A DNA stretch of 64,000 nt from Candidatus Kapaibacterium sp. (GCA_022842685.1 JALHPC010000003.1:1-64000); one strand, 5' to 3'. Counted from the first letter of the stretch, positions 48,134 to 58,765 are shown. Numbers and translations: made by a program. The notes: generated from the letters alone by a model not told the origin.

Positions 48134-50578
48134 ATGACGATTGCCCGCCCAACTGCATCCGTGTTCGCTTTCACAATCTGCATGTTAACCGCAGTGGTGT
48201 TCAGTGTTGCCCAGCCACATGTACCCACGCGCACCACGGTGTTTGTGCCCGGCAGCGAGCCACGCGAGCATCCCATCGACATAACTCGAATGGTGGTTGA
48301 CGTGCGCTTCAAGCCGGCAGAGGGTGTCGTCGAAGGGCGTGTTAGCCACCATTTCACCGTACTTCAGCGTAACGCTGATTCGATCCTGTTCGATGCCATC
48401 AAGATCGACATCTTACAGGCCACCCTTGGTGGTAAGCCCGTACGGTTCCGCGTTACCGATACCAGTGTTATCGTGTACCCGTCGCCAAGATTGGCGTGGG
48501 ACGTTACTGACAGCATCGCCTTTACCTATACTGCCCGCCCACGTCGAGGGATCTACTTTGTTGGGTGGACGGATTCAACCAACCGCATGCGCAAACAGAT
48601 TTGGACGCAGGGTCAGGGCATCGACAATCGGCATTGGATACCGATGTATGACGAGATGAACGACAAGATGATCACAGAGACCATCGTTACGTTCGACTCG
48701 GCCTACACCGTGATTAGCAACGGCCAACGTGGAACCGTAACGTCCAACGGCGATGGTACCAAGACGTGGCACTACCGCATGACGAAGCCCCACGCCGGCT
48801 ATCTCCTGATGCTTGCCATAGGCAAATTTGCTGTCGACAACCGTACCAGTGCTCGTGGTACGCCATTGTATCTATACTCGTACCCGGAATTCCCCGAACA
48901 AGTCGAACCAACGTATCGCTACAGTGTAGAAATGCTTGACTGGCTCGAAGATGAGCTCGGCGTGCCATATCCATGGGAGTCATACAGCCAGGTGCCCGTG
49001 GCTGACTTCATTTTTGGCGCCATGGAGAACACCACGGCGACCATTTTTGGCGACTTCTTCCTGACCGATCGCCGTGGATTCCTCGACAGATCATACTTCG
49101 GCGTTAACGTTCACGAGCTTACACACCAGTGGTTTGGCGACCTTATCACTGGGCGAAGCGGCACGTCCATATGGCTCCAAGAAAGTTTTGCCACGTTCTA
49201 CCCACACCTGTACACAGGAGTCCTGCATGGCGACGACCACGTGCAGTGGGGCCGCAGAGGGTTCCACAATGCCGCACTTGCCGCATCTGAAAAAGATCGT
49301 CTGCCCATCGTTCATCCGTCAAGTGGTACCGCACGCGTTTATCCTAAGGGTGCTGGCGTTATCGACATGATGCGGTCCACGTTTGGCGTCGACGAAACGC
49401 GCCGCGTAATCAAGCACTACCTGAATAAGCACGCCTATGCCAACGTTCAAACTAGCGACCTCTACTTGGCCTTCCAAGATGTTCTGGGTATCACACCGGA
49501 TTGGTTTTTCGATCAGTGGCTGTACCGCGGTGGCGAGCCACACTACAATGTTGCATGGTCTGTTGGGCAGTCTTCCGGAAGGCCAGTCACCACCATCTCT
49601 GTGGCACAGACGCATGCCGTCGACCACCTCGTAGGGTACTTCCGCATGCCCATCAGCATCGAAGTGCACTACACCGACGGCTCCAAAGACTCAGTTCGCC
49701 CATGGATCGACGGTCAGTCAACCACTGTTACCGTACCCAACCCCAAGTCAAAGCCTATTGCCTTCGTTCTGTTCGACCCAGGGTCGTACGTCATGAAGAA
49801 GCTCTCATTCTCCAAGCCCACCTCCGAGCTCCTTGCCCAGCTGAAGGGGGCACCGCTCATGATTGACAGGTATGATGCTTTGGTTGGACTGCGTGATGAC
49901 ACAACCGGTACAACGCGGAAGGCGCAGCTACTGGCCGACGTCTTTACGCGCGAGGCATTTCCGGCCATGCGGTCGGAATGCGTCAGCCAGGCTGCCAAGC
50001 TGCCCGGCGCAGCCGGTTACGACGTTGTACGACGTAGCGCTGCCGATCCATCCGTCGAAGTTCGGTCGGCGGCACTTAATGCCTATGCCGTACTACCGGC
50101 GGAACTCCGTGGAACATTCGAGGCACTATTGTCGGATTCTTCGTACGCTATTGTCGAGCGCGCTCTTGTAAAGCTCTCATCAAGTTTTCCAGATGGACGT
50201 CAAGGCTACCTGGCTCGTACGGCGGGCGAGCGAGGAGCACATCAGCGTATCCGTGTTGCATGGCTGGAGCTTACGGCCGAAGGTGGTGACGAACGGGCTT
50301 TGGACGAGCTTGCCGACCTCTGCGGGCCTTCGTGGGAGTTTATAACGCGTCAGAACGCCATACATGCGCTTCGTCGGCTTGGGCAGCTACCTATCGCTGC
50401 TGCGCGGAACATCGTGGATGCTGCTCTAAGTGCCAACGGACGATTAGCGGCTGTTGCATCGTCAATGCTCAACACAATGGGCGAATCTGTCCGCCATAAG
50501 TCTATTATCAGAAAGGCAGTTGCGCAATTTCAGCGTACTTCATCCAACGAGGCCATCTTGGACAGTCTAAGCCGTTAG
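48134..50578 (+). CDS. M1-family metallo-aminopeptidase with C-terminal helical/HEAT-like repeats
   Basis: GAMENTTATIF; zinc motif VHELTHQWFGDLITGRSGTSIWLQESFATF. Confidence 0.93.
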   Translation: MTIARPTASVFAFTICMLTAVVFSVAQPHVPTRTTVFVPGSEPREHPIDITRMVVDVRFKPAEGVVEGRVSHHFTVLQRNADSILFDAIKIDILQATLGGKPVRFRVTDTSVIVYPSPRLAWDVTDSIAFTYTARPRRGIYFVGWTDSTNRMRKQIWTQGQGIDNRHWIPMYDEMNDKMITETIVTFDSAYTVISNGQRGTVTSNGDGTKTWHYRMTKPHAGYLLMLAIGKFAVDNRTSARGTPLYLYSYPEFPEQVEPTYRYSVEMLDWLEDELGVPYPWESYSQVPVADFIFGAMENTTATIFGDFFLTDRRGFLDRSYFGVNVHELTHQWFGDLITGRSGTSIWLQESFATFYPHLYTGVLHGDDHVQWGRRGFHNAALAASEKDRLPIVHPSSGTARVYPKGAGVIDMMRSTFGVDETRRVIKHYLNKHAYANVQTSDLYLAFQDVLGITPDWFFDQWLYRGGEPHYNVAWSVGQSSGRPVTTISVAQTHAVDHLVGYFRMPISIEVHYTDGSKDSVRPWIDGQSTTVTVPNPKSKPIAFVLFDPGSYVMKKLSFSKPTSELLAQLKGAPLMIDRYDALVGLRDDTTGTTRKAQLLADVFTREAFPAMRSECVSQAAKLPGAAGYDVVRRSAADPSVEVRSAALNAYAVLPAELRGTFEALLSDSSYAIVERALVKLSSSFPDGRQGYLARTAGERGAHQRIRVAWLELTAEGGDERALDELADLCGPSWEFITRQNAIHALRRLGQLPIAAARNIVDAALSANGRLAAVASSMLNTMGESVRHKSIIRKAVAQFQRTSSNEAILDSLSR

Positions 50579-50628
50579 GTACAACGTTGGCCTGATTATT
50601 GCTTCGTGCCGCCGGTTGCATACCGAAG

Positions 50629-50644
50629 CCCCTTTACAAAGGGG
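50629..50644. repeat. Short palindrome CCCCTTT-AC-AAAGGGG
   Basis: Perfect 7-bp stem in the intergenic region after the aminopeptidase; no U-tract. Confidence 0.6.
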
Positions 50645-50772
50645 GTGGAACATTTGGGTATGAGCGTGCGTCGACGGCGAGAACAGTGGATTGGGACGAG
50701 ATTGGTAAGCGGTAGGGGTGTTTGTTTGCCTATCGCAAATCAACGAAAACTTGTCCAAGTTGCATTTGAGCA

Positions 50773-50804
50773 TTTGGTAACACGGCCTGTTCTGCTATTT
50801 TTGC
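50773..50804 (+). promoter_or_regulatory. Bacteroidota-type promoter TTTG-N19-TATTTTTGC
   Basis: TTTG 50773-50776, TATTTTTGC 50796-50804, upstream of the Ig-like surface protein. Confidence 0.65.
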
Positions 50805-50942
50805 ACGTTCTGCGCGATGTATGCAGAGCGCGGTGCGTTTGGTAATAGCCAGATGCTGCCGCTGTGTGGTGTTCTTTCGAGGACACCGTGCGTAACAAGG
50901 AAGATGATGATAAAGATCAACAAACCATTTCGTGGAGGATTC

Positions 50943-53900
50943 ATGCTTCGCAACGCTACTGTGTGGAAGTCGCTGGCTTTTACCGTTGCCATTCTAGCGG
51001 GTAGTATGTCGCTGTTGGCACAGCCGGCGAACTACACTGTTGTTCCGTCGCAGGGAACGTATCAGCAAATCAATGGCGGTACGCTTTGGGCGAGTGGAAC
51101 AGCACTTGACGACCAAGCCGTTGATAACGTATCAATTGGATTCAACTTCGTGTACGGTGCCGGTATTACGGTATCTACATTGAACGTGAATAGCAATGGA
51201 TACATATCATTTGGTACGGCACCGGCTAGCAATGTGTACACGCCGCTGACAAACGCCGCAGCTTCGGCACAGATTGTATCGGCTTTCGGTCGTGACCTAA
51301 TCGGTACCGCGACTGGTTCGCTTCGCACCGAGCTGCAAGGCGTAGCGCCGAACCGTGTATTCGTCATTCAGTGGGCGAACGTGTCTCGGAAGAGTTCACA
51401 GTACGACAACTACAACTTCCAGATCCGCCTGAACGAGACAACGAACACCATCGATGTCGTATACGGTTCGATGACGGTTCGTGGTACAGTAGGCGCTCAA
51501 ATTGGTATGCGGGGATCGGCAACAACGCTTGTAACATCGCTGCGTGCCGACTATGATGAAAGCACATGGGCAATGCCTCGCGTAATCACAGCATCGCCAG
51601 GCCTTGAAAGTGTACTTGAGGAAAATTTTGTTCCAGCAAGTGGTCAAACGTATCGCTGGAGCCGTCGGACAATCACGAATGATGTTTGTGTCTTGAATAT
51701 TGAGGGTCCTACTGGCACCTTCAACGCAAACACAACACAGACAGTAACCGCTCGTGTTCGCAACTGTGGTACCAACCAAGTTGACTCCTTCATTGTCGAC
51801 TGGAAAGTGAACGGCCAGCTTCGTACTGCTGTAAGGTACTACGGTGCGGTTCCAGCAAATGGCGAGGTTGTTGTCACGCTTGGTACGGTCAACTTTGGCG
51901 ACCGCTCATGGAATCTCATCGAAGCACGTACGTTGTCGCCAAACGGTGTTGCTGATGCGCTTCCTGGTAACGACGGTGCAGCGGCCTACCGCGCACCACG
52001 CGTATCGGGTGAGTTCTCGATTGCTAAGGTCGGTGCAAACGCTGGTGTGTTTACGAGCATGCGCGATTTCCTCCGTCATCTGAAGGTGTCAGGAATCAAC
52101 GGCTCAATCGTTGCTACAGTTTTTGCAGGTGTATACAACGAAAGCATTGTGCTTGATGGCGTCGATGCAACGGATATCTCGCAGACGTTTGTCGTTCGCG
52201 CTAATCCAGGTGATGAAGTCGTTATGGAATATCCACTTCACGCCGACTTGTCGACAGCGAACTATGGTTCCTATGAAGTCCCAGCCATCGTCAATGTTCT
52301 AGCAGGCAGCAATCTTACGATTAACGGCATTCACTTCCGCGTTGCAGCCGGTTCGCAATTCCAAGGCGGAGTTTTGATTCTCGGAAGCTTGCAAAACTTT
52401 GCAATGCGCAATTGCCGATTCACTGGTCTGAACTCGAATTCCATTAGCGGTGCAGCCGTTGAAATGGCAGTGCCGTTTGCAAGTGGATTGACGTTCGACA
52501 ACTGTACCGTTGTCAACCACCGCTTGGGTATCCTTCTCGTTCCATCAACATTCACAGGTATCACCCTTTCGGGTAACACCTTTACGTGTTCTTCAGGTAT
52601 TCAAGTTCAAGGTTCTGGTACGGGACTTGTCATTCGCAACAACCGCGTAACGGTCGACAACGTCTACACTGGAGTTCAGGCAGCAATTGGCGTCTTCCAA
52701 ACGACGTCGCCACTTGTTGAGCGCAACATTGTCGACGGCACATCCTCTCGCGATGGTATGAACGGCATTCTTGTTTCGCACGACGCTGGCACGGCTTCGA
52801 TCGTAAACAATATGGTTTCGGCCGCTGGCGGCACGCAGGCAATTGGCTACTTCGTAGATGCCCGTAACAATACGTCGACGAACTTCTACCACAACACGGC
52901 AAATGTAACCGCCCCAGCTACATCGCTATCGGCCGGTTTGTACATCGCCAACAACGAAAACGTGTTCCCGAACTTCACTGTCACTTCAGTGAACAACATC
53001 CTCCACAACTTTGGTCTAGGCACGAATGGCGGACCAGCCCTGTGGATTGCCGAGCCGAGCGGTGTCGTGCCGACTGCAGCTACAACACCACTTCAGGTTG
53101 CTGACTTTAACAATATTGTCTCAACCGGAACCTTCCCTGTTCGCGTCATTAACACTGCGTATACAACGCTTGCCGCATACCGCGCTGCGTTTACACGTGA
53201 GCTAAACTCGGCCTCAGTTCCTGTAACGTTCGTTGGTGCGACCGATTTGCACCTGCTTACGATTCAGCCACAACTGTTTGGCGCGGCCTCGGTATCGTCG
53301 GTTGTTCCAACAGATATTGATGGCGAAAACCGTGTAAAGCCATACATGGGTGCCGACGAAATCTTCCCTCGCGTGCGCTTCGTTCAGCAGCCGCAAAGCC
53401 GTTACGTATGTTATGGCGAATCCCTCACGCTTGTAGCTGTTGCAGAAGCAACACTCGGTGCAACAACGAAGTATCAGTGGTATAAGGATGGCGTTAAGCT
53501 TCTAGGCCGTACTTCTGCCATCATGACTATTAACAACACGGCATACGACGCCGCAGCGGTATACCACTGCGAAGTTGAAGTTAGCGATGGTACAACAACG
53601 GCAACGCTCAAGAGCAACGATGCTACGATTATGGTTGTTCGTCCGACATCTATCGTCGAACATCCTGCGTCACAGCCAGTCGCGCTTGGCTCGACGATCG
53701 ACCTGCGCGTTGAAGCAGAAGCTGTTGGTACACCAACAAATCTTTCACCAACATATCAGTGGAAGAAGCGCTACTGGAATCCAGTCAATCGTGTCTACCA
53801 AGACTCTGTTCTTTCTGACAACGGCCGCATCACCGGTACACGCTCATCAATCCTTACGATTCGTGACTTGAACGCCGGCGATACAACCGACACATACTTC

Positions 53901-55046
53901 TGTACGGTTACTGCCTATTGCGGCAATGCAGATTCTAAGGTCGCACGCCTCTTCATCCCACGTGTTATTGTAGCCGACAACATTCCTAACGCCTGTATCG
54001 GTCAGCCAATCCAGATGGAAGTTGGCGCAAGCCCCGGCTCTGGTAACGGTCTCACACTGTCGTACCAGTGGTATCGCAATGGTGAGGCAATTGCCAACGA
54101 TACCCGCGTAACTGGCGCTACAGGCAAGGTGCTTGTGGTGAACAACACAACGGCAACAGACAACGGCGACTACCACTGTGTAGTTACCTACGGTCCTATG
54201 GAGGCTCCAATTGCTTCCAACATGATTACCGTTGAACTCGGATCGGCACCAGTGATCACTTCACAACCGGTTGCTGCCGAAATCTGCGAAGGCAACGAAA
54301 TTCTTCTTGCTTCACAAGCCACAGGATCGAACCTCGCATTCCAGTGGACGAAGAATGGTGTTAACGTTCCAGGAGCATCAGGCGCATCGTTGAACATTCA
54401 GAACGCAACGGCAACCGATGCTGGCACATACAACGTTATCGTTACGAACTCATGTGGTCAAGCTACATCGATTACGGTCGAAATCGCTGTCAACACAAAG
54501 CCAAGCATCACGGAACAACCAAAGGATCAGTCAGTCAATGCTGATGAAGCAGTTAACCTCTCGGTTTCCGCTTCTGGAACTGGCAGCCTAACATATCAGT
54601 GGTTCCGCAATGGCGAGAAGATTGAGAATGCAACCGGTGCTACGTACCAAGTTCCAAATGCTTCGACAGCTGACGCTGGTGTTTACACTGTAGAAGTGTC
54701 GAACGACTGCGGTAAGACAACATCAGAATCCGCAGTTGTTGACGTCACAACGTCGGTTGCCGGTGATGTATACGTTAACGGCTTCATGCTTGGTAATGCA
54801 TCTCCAAACCCAGCAGCTGGTGTTGTTACGTTCAGCTATGAACTGCCTACAACACAAAGCGTTCGTATTGTCCTAATGGACATGCTCGGCCGCCCAGTCG
54901 CTAACTTGGTTGACGGTGTTGTCGATGCTGGTCGCCACATCGCAACGTTTAACGTTGCCGACATGGCACTCAACGCTGGCGTCTACATGTACAGCCTGCA
55001 ATCAAACGGCGTCGTAGCAACACAGCAAATCGTCGTAGTCCGCTAA
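50943..55046 (+). CDS. Large secreted surface protein with parallel beta-helix-like region, tandem Ig-like domains and T9SS sorting domain
   Basis: MLRNATVWKSLAFTVAILAGSMSLLAQ; repeated I.xQPxxxxVxxGxxxxLxVxAxG...YQWxxNGxxIxxATxxxYxVxNxxxxDAGxYxCxVxNxCG; C-terminal LGNASPNPAAGVVTFSYELPTTQSVRIVLMDMLGRPVANL...NAGVYMYSLQSNGVVATQQIVVVR. Confidence 0.88.
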   Translation: MLRNATVWKSLAFTVAILAGSMSLLAQPANYTVVPSQGTYQQINGGTLWASGTALDDQAVDNVSIGFNFVYGAGITVSTLNVNSNGYISFGTAPASNVYTPLTNAAASAQIVSAFGRDLIGTATGSLRTELQGVAPNRVFVIQWANVSRKSSQYDNYNFQIRLNETTNTIDVVYGSMTVRGTVGAQIGMRGSATTLVTSLRADYDESTWAMPRVITASPGLESVLEENFVPASGQTYRWSRRTITNDVCVLNIEGPTGTFNANTTQTVTARVRNCGTNQVDSFIVDWKVNGQLRTAVRYYGAVPANGEVVVTLGTVNFGDRSWNLIEARTLSPNGVADALPGNDGAAAYRAPRVSGEFSIAKVGANAGVFTSMRDFLRHLKVSGINGSIVATVFAGVYNESIVLDGVDATDISQTFVVRANPGDEVVMEYPLHADLSTANYGSYEVPAIVNVLAGSNLTINGIHFRVAAGSQFQGGVLILGSLQNFAMRNCRFTGLNSNSISGAAVEMAVPFASGLTFDNCTVVNHRLGILLVPSTFTGITLSGNTFTCSSGIQVQGSGTGLVIRNNRVTVDNVYTGVQAAIGVFQTTSPLVERNIVDGTSSRDGMNGILVSHDAGTASIVNNMVSAAGGTQAIGYFVDARNNTSTNFYHNTANVTAPATSLSAGLYIANNENVFPNFTVTSVNNILHNFGLGTNGGPALWIAEPSGVVPTAATTPLQVADFNNIVSTGTFPVRVINTAYTTLAAYRAAFTRELNSASVPVTFVGATDLHLLTIQPQLFGAASVSSVVPTDIDGENRVKPYMGADEIFPRVRFVQQPQSRYVCYGESLTLVAVAEATLGATTKYQWYKDGVKLLGRTSAIMTINNTAYDAAAVYHCEVEVSDGTTTATLKSNDATIMVVRPTSIVEHPASQPVALGSTIDLRVEAEAVGTPTNLSPTYQWKKRYWNPVNRVYQDSVLSDNGRITGTRSSILTIRDLNAGDTTDTYFCTVTAYCGNADSKVARLFIPRVIVADNIPNACIGQPIQMEVGASPGSGNGLTLSYQWYRNGEAIANDTRVTGATGKVLVVNNTTATDNGDYHCVVTYGPMEAPIASNMITVELGSAPVITSQPVAAEICEGNEILLASQATGSNLAFQWTKNGVNVPGASGASLNIQNATATDAGTYNVIVTNSCGQATSITVEIAVNTKPSITEQPKDQSVNADEAVNLSVSASGTGSLTYQWFRNGEKIENATGATYQVPNASTADAGVYTVEVSNDCGKTTSESAVVDVTTSVAGDVYVNGFMLGNASPNPAAGVVTFSYELPTTQSVRIVLMDMLGRPVANLVDGVVDAGRHIATFNVADMALNAGVYMYSLQSNGVVATQQIVVVR

Positions 55047-55081
55047 GTCTAAGGGGCATCGACCTACATTCGGCCTAAACA

Positions 55082-55113
55082 AACAAGGCCTTCCCGAAAG
55101 GGAAGGCCTTGTT
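55082..55113. terminator. Intrinsic-terminator-like hairpin after the Ig-like surface protein
   Basis: AACAAGGCCTTCCC-GAAA-GGGAAGGCCTTGTT followed by GCGTTTTC. Confidence 0.75.
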
Positions 55114-55121
55114 GCGTTTTC

Positions 55122-55196
55122 ACGGGACGCTTGCGCGGGACGCTTGCGCGGGACGCTTGCGCGGGACGCTTGCGCGGGACGCTTGCGCGGGACGCT
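55122..55196. repeat. 13-bp minisatellite CGGGACGCTTGCG, about 5 full copies plus a partial copy
   Basis: Perfect tandem copies ending at the stop codon of the minus-strand gene. Confidence 0.92.
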
Positions 55197-55795
55197 TAGC
55201 GCAAGTCGACGGTGGTCCAACTGCTAGGCGGTTCGTAGGTAAATCGCTCAGTGGCTAGCGGTTTTGCATTCAGCTGTAGGTTCTTTATCACCCAGGTGGA
55301 TTCCGTCGCTCCGTCGTTTACAACCACCTTTGTTACTCGCATGTTGTTATCGACGGTAACGCGCGCAGATTGGACCCCTGCAACGCGCACAGCGGGCGCA
55401 GGAGGGCGCAGCTCGAGTTGGTTCGTTGCCCCATTAACTGCTGTAGCCCTGTAGACGGAAAGCAGGGTAAAGAAGAGCCGCTCCAGACTTAGATCCTCAC
55501 CATTCTGAAGTGCACTGTTTACGATGACGGTCTTTGTGGTCGGTGTGATGTTCCAAACCGTGGTTCCGTTGCTGATAATCTTGCGATCGGCTAACGCTAG
55601 CACGTAGCCCTTGCCACGCTCTGCAAAAAGCTGGCCTGTATGTGTGCCATCAAGAACGAACGTGCACCGGACGCTTTGAAGCGTTTGATATGTGCGGTGA
55701 AAGCGATGTACAATGGACTCAGAGGCAGTTGCTGGTGCAGGTGCCGCAATGGCAGCCACAACGCCTGCAAATACCAAGTTAACGTTGATACTCAT
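55196..55795 (-). CDS. LolA-like outer-membrane lipoprotein carrier family protein
   Basis: IVHRFHRTYQTLQSVRCTFVLDGTHTGQLFAERGKGYVLALADRKIISNGTTVWNITPTTKTVIVNS. Confidence 0.75.
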   Translation of the reverse strand: MSINVNLVFAGVVAAIAAPAPATASESIVHRFHRTYQTLQSVRCTFVLDGTHTGQLFAERGKGYVLALADRKIISNGTTVWNITPTTKTVIVNSALQNGEDLSLERLFFTLLSVYRATAVNGATNQLELRPPAPAVRVAGVQSARVTVDNNMRVTKVVVNDGATESTWVIKNLQLNAKPLATERFTYEPPSSWTTVDLR

Positions 55796-56649
55796 TTCGA
55801 TCCCGTCCTTGACGTTAACGGTCCTCGCAACCCCCGATATCCGGTAAGTTCTGCGTCAATCGTTCCAATGAGAATCTTGGTGCTAACCTTGACGGGAATC
55901 TTCCTGTCATCATCGCTAAGCCAAATCAAGATCCGGCCTTCGCTCTTGAACAATCCACCCTGCTTGACCATTGGTTCAATAACAACGCAGTTGAACACTC
56001 CGGCTTCAACAGTAACTGACTGACGTCCAAGAATGCGGACGCGTAAGTCGTGTGTCTCCTTGTCGTAGAAGTTCTTCAACGAGATCTCGTCGCCTTTTTT
56101 CATTGTTGCCAAATCGAACGTCCGTACATAGTAGAACGCCGACACGATATCATGAACAAAGGGCGACGTTTCAAACGTCCCATCGGAAGTTACAGCCTTA
56201 TTCTCGTGTTGGTCAAATGCAGCTGCGTAGTCGCGTGCATATCCGCCTTCACGAATGCTCTGCTCGAATTTCCACGGAAACACGCCGTCGACGTCTACTA
56301 GGGTCCGATACCGATCGCGAACTCGATAAATGAATTCCAAGCTCTTGAGCGACTCAACATCAAAGCGAATGTCGTAAGCAGGACGGCCAGAAACCTGCAC
56401 AGGGTCCTTGCCAACGCTAAACACAGCCGTACCTGCCGTTATGAACTTATAGCCCACGCGGTACTCCAAGCGCTCGCCAAAACCGAATGCATCGTTAGCA
56501 ACATATCGCAGCGGCGGCTTACTATCTCCCACAAGGAAGGCCGTCCCTACTAGCCACACTGCGATAAGGGGCACTGCAGTACGCAAGCGCAAAAGCCGCC
56601 GCCGAAATTGATGATGTTGTAGCGTCATGAAAGCTCTCCACGCCATCAA
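55792..56649 (-). CDS. DUF3108-domain protein
   Basis: FGFGERLEYRVGYKFITAGTAVFSVGKDPVQVSGRPAYDIRFDVESLKSLEFIYRVRDRYRTLVDVDGVFPWKFEQSIREGGYARDY; ATGA overlap with the LolA-like gene. Confidence 0.85.
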   Translation of the reverse strand: MMAWRAFMTLQHHQFRRRLLRLRTAVPLIAVWLVGTAFLVGDSKPPLRYVANDAFGFGERLEYRVGYKFITAGTAVFSVGKDPVQVSGRPAYDIRFDVESLKSLEFIYRVRDRYRTLVDVDGVFPWKFEQSIREGGYARDYAAAFDQHENKAVTSDGTFETSPFVHDIVSAFYYVRTFDLATMKKGDEISLKNFYDKETHDLRVRILGRQSVTVEAGVFNCVVIEPMVKQGGLFKSEGRILIWLSDDDRKIPVKVSTKILIGTIDAELTGYRGLRGPLTSRTGSK

Positions 56650-56696
56650 CGGACTTCCACGTTGATGTAGTGTACAGCAAAATTGTGGAGAAGAGT

Positions 56697-56768
56697 GGGC
56701 CTGCCCGGACTTGAACCGAGAACCGACGGATTATGAGTCCGCTGCTCTAACCATTGAGCTACAGGCCC
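56697..56768 (-). tRNA. tRNA-Ile2 (CAT anticodon, presumed lysidine-modified)
   Basis: GGGCCTGTAGCTCAATGGTTAGAGCAGCGGACTCATAATCCGTCGGTTCTCGGTTCAAGTCCGGGCAGGCCC; GGGCCTG/CAGGCCC acceptor stem, loop CTCATAA, T-arm GGTTCAAGTCC; no encoded CCA. Confidence 0.9.
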
Positions 56769-56816
56769 AACATGATATGCACCAACAACATGCGTTGGTG
56801 ATGTCGATGCGTGAGT

Positions 56817-57590
56817 TTAGTTAAACAGTCCTACGAACACACCAATCTGTAGGGCAAGACTTTGCACCTTGATGCCATCGGGTACGCCAGTAACGGTTGT
56901 GGTCTTCTGCGATTGCCAGTCACCATCCTGCAGCTGCAGATTGTATGCCGCTTGCGCGCGCAGCAACAGGAAGGGTGTTACGGTGTACTCGATGTTCAAG
57001 CGCGGTTGGGCAAAAATGATGCCACGATCGATGTGAAGGTAACGATCCGGAGCAACTGGTCCGTTCTGTACTTCAGTCCAAGATCTAGACGCTATACCCT
57101 CGGTTAGCTCTATCGTCTGGCGTCCCCATCCAAGTCCAACACCAGGAAGAATCGTGAGCGACCGCACTGGAATGATGGCATAGTCGAAGTACACCGTGCG
57201 CAGGCCCACGTCGTACGTGTATTGCCGCTGTACATCGACGCCCCCTACAGTACCGGTAGCTGTGGTAGACGATGCGCCTGTAATCCACGAGAAGCCAGCG
57301 CGGACATTAGGTATGACGCCCAGAGCTGAATAGATGTCAACTCCCGTGAAGAGCATACCCGAGGAAAGCTCGCCAAAACCAAGGTTGAGCGACGTAATAT
57401 GAGCGTTGATGTCCTCTACCGGCAACATGCCGTAGCTTATGGTTGGGCCCACACCAACGGCGAAGTAGGGAATCGCCTCGTCCTTCAGGGTCACTTCCTC
57501 GAAATCCAGCTCCGGAAGGCGATCATCCTGCGCCATTGAAGGGGCAAGTGTACCAACCAAGAGGAAGAGGGCAAGAACGAATCGAAACAT
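56817..57590 (-). CDS. Outer-membrane beta-barrel-like hypothetical protein
   Basis: Signal peptide MFRFVLALFLLVGTLAPSMAQ, amphipathic strand pattern. Confidence 0.65.
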   Translation of the reverse strand: MFRFVLALFLLVGTLAPSMAQDDRLPELDFEEVTLKDEAIPYFAVGVGPTISYGMLPVEDINAHITSLNLGFGELSSGMLFTGVDIYSALGVIPNVRAGFSWITGASSTTATGTVGGVDVQRQYTYDVGLRTVYFDYAIIPVRSLTILPGVGLGWGRQTIELTEGIASRSWTEVQNGPVAPDRYLHIDRGIIFAQPRLNIEYTVTPFLLLRAQAAYNLQLQDGDWQSQKTTTVTGVPDGIKVQSLALQIGVFVGLFN

Positions 57591-57620
57591 AGTTGCTCCA
57601 GAAAAACGGTGAAGGTGGCC

Positions 57621-57629
57621 GCAAAGATA
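57621..57629 (-). promoter_or_regulatory. Candidate -7 box TATCTTTGC (minus strand)
   Basis: GCAAAGATA on +, about 30 nt upstream of ATG at 57590; matches TAnnTTTGY. Confidence 0.45.
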
Positions 57630-57664
57630 CGGACTCGACGCCGCACACTTCGTAGTTTGCGGAT

Positions 57665-58756
57665 ATGCGAATGGTTGCCGTTATCATGGCTGGAGGTTTG
57701 GGCGTGCGTTTGTGGCCCAAGAGTACCGAACGCCGCCCCAAGCAGTTCATGCATGTGATGGGCGACGGAACGCTGATTCAGAACACCGTTGCGCGGCTGG
57801 GCCCCATCATTCCGATGGACGACATTTTCGTGGTGACTACGGCCGACCTACGCCATCTTGTGGCTGAACAGCTCCCGGAGATCCCTAGCGCAAACGTTAT
57901 TGTTGAGCCGTTCGGAAGGAACACCGCGCCATGTATCGGACTATCAATGGTTCACTTGTCGGCACGACTGCCAGCTGATACGGTTGCCATCGTAATGCCG
58001 AGTGATCACACCATCTACAACGTCCGCGAATTCCACCTAACACTCGAACGGGCATGCCAGGCGGCCAAGGCCTATGACGGACTCGTCACGATAGGTGTAA
58101 CGCCAACACGCCCTGAAACAGGGTACGGCTATATCCAAGTAGGAGATGCCGCCGATTTCGTTGGATCGCACCCGGACGGGTTTGTTAGAACCGTTAGGAC
58201 CTTTGCTGAGAAGCCCGATGCTGCGACAGCTCAGCGTTTTCTTGATGCTGGTGACTTCGTTTGGAACTCAGGGATTTTTGTTGGGCGTGTAGAGATGTTC
58301 CAACGGAAAGTCGACACGTATCTGCCCGATCACGCACCGCTATTCCACGTGCTAGCGAAACATGTTGGCAAGGATAGCTACGACGATACCTGCACCGACT
58401 TCTATCGCCAAATGCGAAGCATTTCGTTCGACATCGGCGTAATGGAAAAAGCCAAAAACATCGTTGTCGTTGATGGTGCCTTCGGTTGGAGTGACGTGGG
58501 ATCGTGGGACGAGATATACCGGATGCGCCTCAAGGATGGGCGCAACAACGTCGTGGAGGGCAACGTGGTTACGCTGAACACGACCAACGCTCTTGTGATT
58601 GGCTCGACGTCCAAGATGATTTCACTCGTTGACGTCGACAACCTCATTGTTGTCGAAACCGAATCGTCGATTATGATCTGCAAGCGAGGCGAAGCCGAGC
58701 ATGTTCGCGACGTTGTCGACCTCCTACGCCGGCGCAATATTGCGCGCAATCTGTAG
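57665..58756 (+). CDS. manC: Mannose-1-phosphate guanylyltransferase
   Basis: MRMVAVIMAGGLGVRLWPKSTERRPKQFMHVMGDGTLIQNTV; VEPFGRNTAPCIGLS; TFAEKPDAATAQRFLDAGDFVWNSGIFVG; FGWSDVGSWDEIY. Confidence 0.94.
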   Translation: MRMVAVIMAGGLGVRLWPKSTERRPKQFMHVMGDGTLIQNTVARLGPIIPMDDIFVVTTADLRHLVAEQLPEIPSANVIVEPFGRNTAPCIGLSMVHLSARLPADTVAIVMPSDHTIYNVREFHLTLERACQAAKAYDGLVTIGVTPTRPETGYGYIQVGDAADFVGSHPDGFVRTVRTFAEKPDAATAQRFLDAGDFVWNSGIFVGRVEMFQRKVDTYLPDHAPLFHVLAKHVGKDSYDDTCTDFYRQMRSISFDIGVMEKAKNIVVVDGAFGWSDVGSWDEIYRMRLKDGRNNVVEGNVVTLNTTNALVIGSTSKMISLVDVDNLIVVETESSIMICKRGEAEHVRDVVDLLRRRNIARNL

Positions 58757-58765
58757 CGCCAGCTC

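Noticed and set aside
55082-55198. Terminator plus 13-bp repeats as a retron- or CRISPR-like element
   Set aside because: No reverse transcriptase or cas gene; an ordinary terminator followed by a minisatellite explains it.
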